Source of the DNA: Candolleomyces eurysporus
Lineage: Eukaryota; Basidiomycota; Agaricomycetes; Agaricales; Psathyrellaceae
Reading direction: 5' to 3'
NCBI GenBank assembly: GCA_027579435.1
Contig: JANBPK010001762.1
Location: 1-11,776 of the forward strand
DNA: 11,776 nt
Part shown: in pieces, positions 1 through 7,377 of the stretch
Position numbering within the stretch: position 1 is the stretch's first letter
Layout: the number at the start of each line of letters is the position of its first letter
Notes under the pieces: generated by a model
What the model was told of the DNA's origin: nothing
Seen by the model: only the letters and a program-made list of their open reading frames with translations
Databases searched by the model: none
Position numbers and translations under genes: made by a program

Positions 1-504
1 TGCGTCTAACATGATCAACCCATTAAACCCACGCTNATCCTGCGAAGGAGTGTAGCAGTACTCACCAGCAGAATCGCAGTCGTTTTTCGAGTCACCCTCA
101 AGGTCCAGAGCCTTCATCATCTGCTTCGAGCTCACCAGCCTACCACAGCAGGGGCAAGAGAAAAGCCTCTTTGAACCGGTCCCATCCCCTCCTCTTTGCT
201 TGCTCAGAGTGGTATTCCCGTCGTCCAGAACTTCCTTCCAATACTCCTTCCTGACTCTGGCGACAAGTTGTGCCCGCTGAGCTTCTTCTGACCCCGCCTT
301 CTCTGCCGAATCTGGGTATTTTTCAAGAGCACGCTCGAATGAAGGGAGGGCTTGTGCGGCCTCGACGAAGCCGGCGATGCGAATGTAAGCGCAGATAAGA
401 TTGGTTAACGGGATTGCGCAGTTGCTCGTGGGATTGCGGGAATCGTAGGCGACCTTGATAGAAGAACACACTTCAGAGATGGCGAGTTCGAGATTGGTGC
501 GCAT
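1..504 (-). CDS. Unrecognised protein, 5' part only (runs off the window)
   Basis: I do not recognise this gene. The first exon, 504-66, gives 146 codons plus one base, starting at the ATG at 504-502. It ends at a GTGAGT donor. A 60-nt intron (65-6) with a GTTAG acceptor leaves five bases of the next exon, keeping the frame (GAC GCA). The N-terminal half (about residues 3-90) is mostly helical in character; residues 42-66 have the look of one TPR-like helix pair, but this is weak. Residues 115-125 hold a Cys cluster, FSCPCCGRL, with a further Cys at 143, which could be half of a zinc-binding site completed by a later exon. The start is supported by a TATA box about 100 nt upstream and a C-rich leader. 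The single N at 36 lies inside the intron. The 3' end is outside the window. Confidence 0.7.
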   Translation of the reverse strand, partial: MRTNLELAISEVCSSIKVAYDSRNPTSNCAIPLTNLICAYIRIAGFVEAAQALPSFERALEKYPDSAEKAGSEEAQRAQLVARVRKEYWKEVLDDGNTTLSKQRGGDGTGSKRLFSCPCCGRLVSSKQMMKALDLEGDSKNDCDSAGEYCYTPSQDXRGFNGLIMLDA

Positions 505-1200
505 TATGAAGGTCGCTAGAAGGAGGGGGGGGGAGGAAAGTTTGATGGACGACAGCAGAAAGGGGAGCTTTGGGTGGGCTGGCGACTGTTGGGGTCCTCG
601 GCATATTTATACCCTATTGCACCTCCTAATGACGACAGAATACAATCAAAGAAGACTACAAAGGTCGACGGCTCGTTATCTCAAAGGCAGAACAAAGGCG
701 CCAACGTGAGATGTTCCTGATCACCTGCTTCATTTCTTTGAAAGGATCAAAGAAAGTCAAGCGTCATGTTCTTTCAGTGACAGGCTTTGGCTTTTGAACG
801 CCACATGTATTGTTCCCCATACCTGGAGAGATTCTGAAGAGTAAGGAGTTGGTTGACTAGCTAAGAGATAACGACGCTCCATGGTGCACTTTACTATTTC
901 TGACGCCATCCGCTCCAGAATTCAAGACTGCGCAGGTACAAGGCTGACTTCGGGTATCAAATCATTGCCCCCGGGCCGTCCACGAAGAGGCAAGGAGCCG
1001 TCAACAGGTTCTGAGCCGAATTTCCACAGGTAATAGGTGCTTCAGCACCTTGCACTAGGAGACGAACGACAAGGTATATTCATTTTTGCTTCACCTATAT
1101 ACCCTGAAATCAAATCCTCTCTCGTCAAGTGATGGCTCCTGTCGCCTATTAATGTACAATTCGAGATTAGAGACCCATCGATTGAACGTAGTGGCTTCCT
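505..1200. other. Intergenic: 3' region of the GH15 gene and promoter of the 504 gene
   Basis: I find no convincing gene here. The part near 1200 must hold the 3' untranslated region of the GH15 gene, whose TGA is at 1203-1201; no clear AATAAA signal is visible. The part near 505 is the leader and promoter of the next minus-strand gene. A small perfect inverted repeat (AGGTGC, loop TTCA, GCACCT) lies at 1035-1050, about 150 nt past the GH15 stop. The open frames of 60-84 codons in this stretch show no family motif. Confidence 0.6.
604..611 (-). promoter_or_regulatory. TATA box of the gene starting at 504
   Basis: The minus strand reads TATAAATA here, about 93 nt upstream of the ATG at 504. 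Spacing and sequence fit a Pol II core promoter with a leader of roughly 60-70 nt. The leader contains a run of nine C residues (533-525), about 20 nt before the ATG. Pyrimidine-rich leaders are common in fungal genes. The function is inferred from sequence only. Confidence 0.5.
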
Positions 1201-4200
1201 TCATGCAACCGGTTCATGCAATGTATGCATGGTCCTCGAAAGGTTATATGCAGCAGAGATCAGCGTAACGTGCCTAGTTTCGAATTAGTCAGCAGACATC
1301 ATCAAGAGAAAGCATTCGACTTTGAAAGAAACATACGTGAAGCCTTGTACAGCGTTTCCAAGCCTAGGTCCAAGATATCAATATCAATCTCCGACCTGAG
1401 AGCAACAGGACTCACGCTTCTCCAGCATCAGAGATTTCCTCGGTACACAGTCCGACGTGATTAAGATAAAGCAAGAAGTCCTAATAGAAGCCAGTTAACA
1501 TCAGCATCCGACGCAGATATCAAACACGCACCTCAAACATGGACACAGCCTTCAGAAGGAGAGCTCGATCGTTGTTCCCGGCCCTCGTAAGTGCTTCAAC
1601 ACACCAGAGAGTGCAGAGACAGAACGTTCCTTCTTCACCACCAACACCGTCCCCAGACTTCCGAACATCGTACCGATACACCAGGTTCTAGTAGAAGATG
1701 AGTTCTGGTTCCATGGCAGCTATCGCTCGAAACGCACATTCGATGTCAAGCCACCCCTCTCCGGAGTCTTCATAATCCTCTTGAGCGTACTCACGAACCT
1801 GGGATCAGACTGTGCAAGCACCGGGGGCTCAGCAACGGTGAACTTCCAACTGAGGGAGTATCTGGACACTCACAGCCTGCATAAAGAACACCAACGGCAT
1901 GATCAACACCGCCGCGTCCACGACGTCTTTCTCCTCATAGCTTTGCCCGAAGAACCGTTCCTCCTTGTTCCACGCCTTGTGCATGATATCTTCATACAGA
2001 GTATCTCGTGCCTCGAGCCACTTGTTCCGATTAGGACACGGCAAAGAACGCTTGTCAGCAAGACGCAGACCACGGTCGATCGCGACCCAGAGCATGACCT
2101 TCGAGTAGGTAAAGTTCCGCTTCATATCTCGTACCTCCCTAGAAAGACGGGTTAGTCGGAGATTGGGAAGGCGGATATCTCGCAGGACGTACCAGATGGA
2201 GCTGTCAAACCGGGGGGGAGTATCAAGGTTAAATGAGCTGGACCGAACCAGTGGATTAGAAATAGTACAGAAACGTGGACGCACAGGTCAGGATCGTTAT
2301 AGTGTTCAACGACGTCTGTGGGAGTCCTTTCAGTGACTCTGAAACATCAAACAGGAGCAAAAGGGCGTACAATCCACACTGTAACACCGAGTCAGTCAAG
2401 GGTACCGGCAAGGATGCGACCTTAGAACTTACATCTCACGAACAAGCACCCAGTCATCGTAACTCTACAACCCAAATGCGTTCAATACCAAAAAGGGCAA
2501 TTACTAAAGGGAGCAGAGCACTCACCAGCGGTTTACCGAACTACATTACAAGAACGGTCAGAACAGGAGTAGCAGCCAGAAAGAACGAATGAAACGCACC
2601 TTCTGACCAAGGTAGATACAATCCATCAACTCGCCATATATATCCAGCTGGACGTGGTCCGCGGCGCCATTTCCAATCCTGACCGGCTTGCTACCTTTGT
2701 GACCATCGAGATGATTGAGTTCGATCTCTTCCATATCCTTCTCTCCGTGGATAGTATACATGATCTGGATGGATCCATCAGGGTTCTTATCCCTGAGTCG
2801 ATCAAAGATGAATTCGAGGTAGGCTAGAGCGAACGTGATAAGCTTTTAGTGAGCAAGAAGTTCGTTGGGACCCACCGTTCGCTTCTTCCGTGAATCCCAG
2901 CCTGATCAAAGCGTACAACGTGAAACTCGAGTCTCGGATCCAACTATAACGATAATCCCAGTTCCTGACACCCTGTATTGCAGACGCTGTCAACTACGCC
3001 TGAAACAATCGAAAGAGATCATCAAAACATACCCCAATATACTCAGGCAAACTGAATGTCGGAGACGCCACCACAGCACCAGTAGGTTCGAAAATGAGAA
3101 GTTTAAGCGCCAGGGCGGATCGCAGAACCGATTCCTTCCATGATCCAGTGTATGTGGACTTGCGAATCCAATCATACCAGTACTTGTTCGTAGTCTAGAC
3201 GACGGCAAATGAGCAGAGGCTTCATCTAGACTCGTAAGGTAGCTCACCTGCAGCAAGCTGGCCACCAGGTCCTTTGTCAGCCAGGGATCGTCAGGGGGTC
3301 TCTTTCCATTCTTACTCCCAGCCCGCAATCCCGCTGCAATTCCACCGACGAACGCCTTCTTCCCACTATCACGTACAGTTAGATTCATATCCACTTTCAG
3401 CCCAACAGAGTGACCCTGCCCACTGGCGCCTTCCGGAACGGCGCCCAACGTGGCCTGCTTAACTTCGACATCAGAAGGCGGCGGGAGCTTGGGTGTTTTA
3501 TCATCTTTCTTCTCCTTCGCCGTGCCTTCAGGAATTGGCGATCCAGGAACGATTCGGAAGATGAACGTCACTCCCTGTCCTTCCTTCAGCTCGAACTCAG
3601 CCTCAACGCCCAGACCCTTGTGACCTTTCTTGCTGAGATCCAGCAGGTTAAGCTCGACGTCCGGAACAGCATCCCCATCGCAACCACCGTGACTATCTTC
3701 AGCATGAACGACATATCGAAGATCCATCGTTAACGAGGGTGATTCGAAGAGAGCCTTCTTGTGTGGCTTATCTGGGACGGTTTTGCGATCCTCAGGAGTT
3801 TCGAGCGGATTGGCTTGAGCAAGATCATCCGAGTCTGAAGATGGAGAATCGATCGTGCTTCCGGTGTGCTTTCGGAGGTGTTGACCCCATTCTTTTTCCA
3901 GGATACCCTCGTAGTCCTTCTTGCTGAGGGTACGCTCGCCATTACCGGTGGCTTCGGGGGAAATAGAGTCGTCGTCGATCAGGGTGGTGACATGGGCGTC
4001 GCGAGCGTAATTGAAGGCGGGGGCGCATTGCATTTGCACCGGGAGGCGGCCTCGGACACATTCGACGCGACGGATGAGCCATTGGAGGAGAGGCTTGGTG
4101 GGACGGGCAAGCGAAGATTTGGGAGCCAATGGAGAACGCGGTAGAAAGTCTACGGGGTATTAGATGCAGAATCAATTGGAGCTGGTCAGCTCAACGCACC

Positions 4201-4613
4201 GGTAACACTGACGACTCCCGCATCGTTCATAAATTTCGTCTGCAACACATTCGAGCTAGGGAGGTAGTTCTGCTTCGTCGTGAACGGCTCCAAGGGCGTA
4301 ATACTGAAATGCCCGCCCTTATCCTTGTCCAGAATGCGCGCGAATACGGAGGGAGAGTCGAAATTAGGAACGCAGTAGGATTCGACTGTGACGGGATCAG
4401 TCAATCCGTCGATCAATACAAAGGGATCTACGCACTCGAACCATCCAAACTGACGAGCGCAGCGGTGCGCAAGTTCCCAATTAAACCGTGATCAGCGATG
4501 GGAATGTAGTCTCGCTCGTCGGTGGGATGTATAAGGTTCATAGTACGCTTGTACGTGCGCGTTTGTTGCGCACTTCCACCGGTGTCGAGACCAGCGTTTG
4601 CCTTGGACGCCAT
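1201..4613 (-). CDS. Glycoside hydrolase family 15 protein (glucoamylase/trehalase type), 17 exons
   Basis: Predicted 833-residue inverting alpha-glucosidase of family GH15, acting on starch or glycogen fragments or on trehalose; the motifs do not separate these. No signal peptide is seen, so it is probably intracellular. Exons: 4613-4436, 4385-4200, 4149-3248, 3194-3033, 2972-2876, 2823-2600, 2540-2526, 2464-2433, 2378-2371, 2315-2285, 2201-2193, 2138-1874, 1809-1738, 1687-1532, 1480-1416, 1363-1337, 1273-1201. All introns are GT-AG and the joined length divides by three. The N-terminal beta-sandwich domain starts at [13 protein letters not shown] (36-48) and includes [11 protein letters not shown]. 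The (alpha/alpha)6 catalytic domain follows from about 423, with [14 protein letters not shown] at 477-490. The likely catalytic acid is E616 in SIWE; the likely base is E793 or E794 in CTEEIS. The N-terminal domain carries two long polar inserts (about 179-253 and 323-409), making the protein longer than bacterial relatives of roughly 600 residues. The frame also stays open upstream to an ATG at 5054. Confidence 0.9.
2193..2201 (-). other. 9-nt micro-exon (exon 11) of the GH15 gene
   Basis: The exon is CTCCATCTG, between a TTTGACAG acceptor (intron 2284-2202, 83 nt) and a GTACGT donor (intron 2192-2139, 54 nt). It encodes the end of Leu612, then Ser-Ile and the first two bases of Trp615. The next exon starts by completing Trp615 and gives Glu616, the proposed catalytic acid. 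The joined motif is PDLSIWEVR, typical of GH15. The exon is a multiple of three, so skipping would keep frame but delete three residues next to the active site. Confidence 0.82.
2371..2378 (-). other. 8-nt micro-exon (exon 9) of the GH15 gene
   Basis: The exon is TGTGGATT, preceded by TTACAG and followed by GTACGC. It completes the codons in REI-VD-Y between exon 8 (ending AT at 2433) and exon 10 (starting AC at 2315). The joined product reads [16 protein letters not shown], the expected GH15 sequence. If it is skipped, exon 8 joined to exon 10 runs into a stop codon within four codons, so its inclusion is required for the full protein. Confidence 0.8.
2526..2540 (-). other. 15-nt micro-exon (exon 7) of the GH15 gene
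   Basis: This exon encodes the five residues FGKPL (584-588). Upstream, a 59-nt intron (2599-2541) ends in TAATGTAG; downstream, a 61-nt intron (2525-2465) starts GTGAGT and ends TTGTAG. It joins LGQK to [10 protein letters not shown], matching the conserved GH15 order. It is phase 0 on both sides, so skipping it would remove five residues without shifting the frame. Confidence 0.85.
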
Positions 4614-5620
4614 CAGTAAAGCGATGGTATTGCGAGTGAGAGGTGAGCAGGAATGAAGACGATAGCTGTGGTTAACGTGGTGATATCGATGGGATGCGAA
4701 CGATGCAGTCTTGAGACCTTTAAGAGGTTCCCAGTCTGGACGGTTCGATACTAGTCGGGGTGATGATAGGTGGTGCGCAGAAGAAAGGCCTCTGCGCTGA
4801 CTGCGGGAGACACAGAAACGTTTGTCGAAGTGGTGGTGGTTATATCGATACTGATAACGAAGCCCCACCAAGGGCGACGATGTTCCATCAGGATCGGAAG
4901 AGGTATGATGACGTTGCTGCTGACCACTCCGGCGATTGGTATGTATTGTTCGGCGTAACGCATGACTAACACGGGGGTGGGTGGTCTTGATACATGAGGG
5001 CGCGTGTACTTGAAATGCCTCGGAATGGGGTAGAAAACGAAGTCTTGTGGTCATTCTATATTTCTAATTTGGTGAGATATCTTCTAGGTGACAGATTTCA
5101 CCCCAGCCGTCACTCCTTCAGAGCTCTTCTATGCCCGCAATCACGTCCCTTGGCTTCCGAATACTGTCTCCAAGACTTCGGCGTGGAAAGTGGGCCTCCA
5201 ATATCGGTCGGACCAGGGTATATTGGCTGAGATACGACTCCAGCTTACAACGAGTTGAGACCTTTGGAGTCGTAGTAGCCTTTCGGATCTTGAGTGATAC
5301 CGCAACGAAAAANTGTGGTGATTCAAGCGCCTAGGATACTGTGTGGAGAAAGGGAGCGCACGAAAGAAGGAGAGGAATGCAAGGAAGGAATGGACAAGCA
5401 AAGAGCCAAGAAAGAAACTGGTCCAGTAGTTGGAGGGCAACCTGCGCCAGCAGCCTCAAGCTTGTTCCGAGTTGTGATTATCTCCTTCGAGCTGTTCGGC
5501 CGTTCTATCGGAGTTAGCATGCCTACCCGCCACCCATCACTCTACCGTCGGTGCGCCCGGGGAGGACGGGTGCTTCGGGTGCTTGGTCCGCCAAGCCATC
5601 AAATTGCTTGTTTCGTGCAT
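4614..5620. other. Promoter and leader region of the GH15 gene, up to the tRNA gene
   Basis: I see no recognisable separate gene in this 1-kb stretch. The half next to 4613 is presumably the GH15 leader. Its minus strand is free of stops in the GH15 frame up to an ATG at 5054 (see findings). No canonical TATAAA is visible on the minus strand; one CCAAT lies at 5226-5222 but is far from the start codon. The stretch 5340-5420 is purine-rich on the plus strand. There is an N at 5313. The overlapping open frames of 60-150 codons show no family motif. Confidence 0.5.
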
Positions 5621-5706
5621 GCCCGCCTAGCTCAATCGGATAGAGCGTCAGACTCTTACCTAGGCAAGGCATCTGAAGGCTGCGAGTTCGACCCTCGCGG
5701 TGGGCT
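5621..5706 (+). tRNA. tRNA-Lys(CUU): tRNA-Lys(CUU) with a 12-nt intron
   Basis: The cloverleaf can be read by eye. The acceptor stem is GCCCGCC (5621-5627) with GGTGGGC (5699-5705), one G-U pair, and discriminator T5706. The D arm is GCTC/GAGC with GG in the loop. The anticodon stem is TCAGA (5648-5652) with TCTGA (5672-5676), and the anticodon CTT is at 5655-5657. The T arm is GCGAG, loop TTCGACC, CTCGC (5682-5698). The 12-nt intron, 5659-5670, sits one base 3' of the anticodon, the usual place for nuclear tRNA introns. It contains AAG (5666-5668), able to pair with the anticodon in the precursor. Internal A and B boxes are present. It decodes AAG lysine codons. Confidence 0.95.
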
Positions 5707-5712
5707 ACTTGA

Positions 5713-5722
5713 TTTTCTTTTT
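5713..5722 (+). terminator. RNA polymerase III terminator of the tRNA-Lys gene
   Basis: A T4 run (5713-5716) and a T5 run (5718-5722) separated by one C begin seven bases after the tRNA 3' end. Runs of four or more T on the non-template strand are the standard Pol III stop signal. Confidence 0.8.
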
Positions 5723-5801
5723 GTCCAAGAATTCTTTGACACTGCGTGAGACGAAGAAATACAGTAACAATGCTACGAGAAACAGAACAGGGGTATCTAC
5801 G

Positions 5802-7048
5802 CTACGGAACGGCCAACACACCAACCCTCAAACTGGACGACTTTCTTAGCTCCTCCCAATTCTCGCCCAACTGAAATACCGTTGGCAAAGCGTTCCAAGT
5901 CGCGTTCTTCGCTATCAAAGGCACCCGGCCAAGGTCCCTTGGAGCCCAGAAAGGATTGATCCCACCCTGGTTTGCGGGCGCTTGTTGGGCCTGCAGCATC
6001 GACGAAGCCACAGCAGTACTCGCAGCCGCAAGAGCCGCCAGACTGCCAGGTTGAGGCGGATGGTTCGGAATCGAGCCTGGCACAGGGACGTGACCAAGGC
6101 CCGCGGGCGGCATACCAGGAGGCTGCAGCCCAGGCCCATGAATCTGGATAGACATCTGGGGTGTAAACGTCCGAGGAGGCGCATGGCCTGCATGCTGCGT
6201 CATTTTCAAACAAACTTCGTACGCCCCAACGACACACCGACACCGATCCTGCCACGAAAGCTTCTCCAATTGGTAAACTTCTTTTGGGGAGCAAATTGAT
6301 ATGATGGTGTAGAATGCGGCGGGGAGTAGTTCAGGTATTCCGTGGTTCCTCGCGAGATCGATGATGGCTACGCAATGTTGGCGCTGAGCAGCCAAAGCGG
6401 TTGCGTCCTGCCATGGTAGCGTCTGCAATTTTTGGATCATCGCGTCAGGCGAGATCGGCGCGATTCGGTGTAGTGTAAATGACAGGGGCTCGTGAAGCGA
6501 GTGGAAATGGTATTTATCGACGATGACGAGCATTGAGTCGATTATGGTGAGATACTGGTCATAATCTCTGTTGTGTATCATCCGGGGGAGGGTGAGCAGC
6601 ATAAACCTGCGACGAAGCGATTGCCAGCTTCGGGTGAGTAAGTCGATGGCACAGAGTACTAATCAACGCACTGGGGATCGTATATCGTGTTCAAAACGTT
6701 CTGGAATCCGTTTGGGTTATCCTCGGGCAGGTGTAAAATGATGTCCCCGACAGCCTTTGTAAGGCTGCCGCCGGAGCTGGGTCCGGCAGAGGAGGACGCT
6801 GCTGCACAGTCCACTCCAGGACCACCGTCGCGAGCAGGTGAGCCGATAGAGAACATATCCTTGAATATAGTCGAGTGTTTCACGATGATGCCTTGATGAA
6901 TCCTGAACTTGACTGCCGCTTCACTGTCTGCGGGGCCGACCAGGAGCACCAAAGAACCATCGGAATAGTAATGGTCGGAGTGTGCAGGGTACGATGCAGC
7001 CAGTGTTTCGAGCTGAGCAAGCTCGCTCACCGGCGGAGTGCAGGACAT
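5802..7048 (-). CDS. BTB/POZ domain protein, two exons
   Basis: Predicted 393-residue protein with an N-terminal BTB/POZ fold, a protein-protein interaction module, often dimeric or a Cullin-3 adaptor. Exons are 7048-6672 and 6606-5802, with a 65-nt intron (GTGCGT donor, CGCAG acceptor) joining YDPQ to FMLLTL. The BTB core runs from about residue 25 (YYSDGSLVLLVG, then FRIHQGIIVKHSTIFKDMF) through about 190. It is interrupted after the FKDMF helix by a Gly/Ser/Ala-rich insert. The rest is helical (LPWQDATALAAQRQHCV), as in the large BTB families of mushroom-forming fungi. Residues 268-340 form a Pro/Ala/Gln-rich stretch, followed by WNALPTVF and WEELRKS, which recall the usual C-terminal end of that family. 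Its partners and role are unknown. The start at 7048 is the first in-frame ATG before the domain. The 3' end faces the tRNA-Lys gene. Confidence 0.82.
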
Positions 7049-7377
7049 GAGAGGATGAAAGAAAGGATGAGGGGAAAGGGAAGGATGACACGAGACATGA
7101 GATCAAGAGCAAGAACGCGAGTATATCGACCACGTTGGAAAGGCTAACTCGACTTGGCTCATCCGTCATGGGGGGGGAAACGTGACAAATCTGTATTACG
7201 TGCAATCGGAAATCTCCTTGCGGCAATTTCGGCTTAGCTCATTTAGTGGGTGGTCGCTGCTTGCCGGGCTCGGGAACTGTGCGGGAACTTGCGACCGTCG
7301 CGAATCCCCATCAGCTGTACCTGTCCGGAATTATTTAAACGGTAAGACGGAATAGATACAGAGTGCAAGACCTATAC
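7049..7377. other. Intergenic: 3' region of the beta-mannosidase gene and promoter of the BTB gene
   Basis: This gap separates the beta-mannosidase stop (TAA at 7380-7378) from the BTB start codon on the same strand. It must hold the 3' region of the first and the promoter of the second. An A/T-rich patch on the minus strand near 7341-7330 could assist 3' end formation, but no exact AATAAA is seen. A run of eight G (7170-7177) is the only striking composition. I see no gene. Confidence 0.55.

Noticed and set aside
40..65. Shorter intron in the first gene ending at the CAG at 42-40
   Set aside because: It would be only 26 nt, too short for spliceosomal splicing; the acceptor at 7-6 gives a normal 60-nt intron.
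1035..1050. Small hairpin AGGTGC-TTCA-GCACCT treated as a terminator
   Set aside because: Pol II genes of fungi do not end at such hairpins and there is no T run; it is noted only as a small inverted repeat.
1781..2155. 124-codon open frame on the plus strand
   Set aside because: It is antisense to exons 12 and 13 of the GH15 gene, which carry conserved GH15 sequence on the minus strand.
2974..3032. Earlier TTTCAG acceptor (near 3000) for GH15 intron 4
   Set aside because: It would place an in-frame stop before the conserved [11 protein letters not shown] block; the CAATACAG acceptor at 2973 joins PEYIG directly to GVRNWD.
5294..5749. 151-codon open frame on the plus strand overlapping the tRNA
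   Set aside because: It runs through an ambiguous base and the tRNA gene and has low-complexity purine-rich sequence; no motif is seen.
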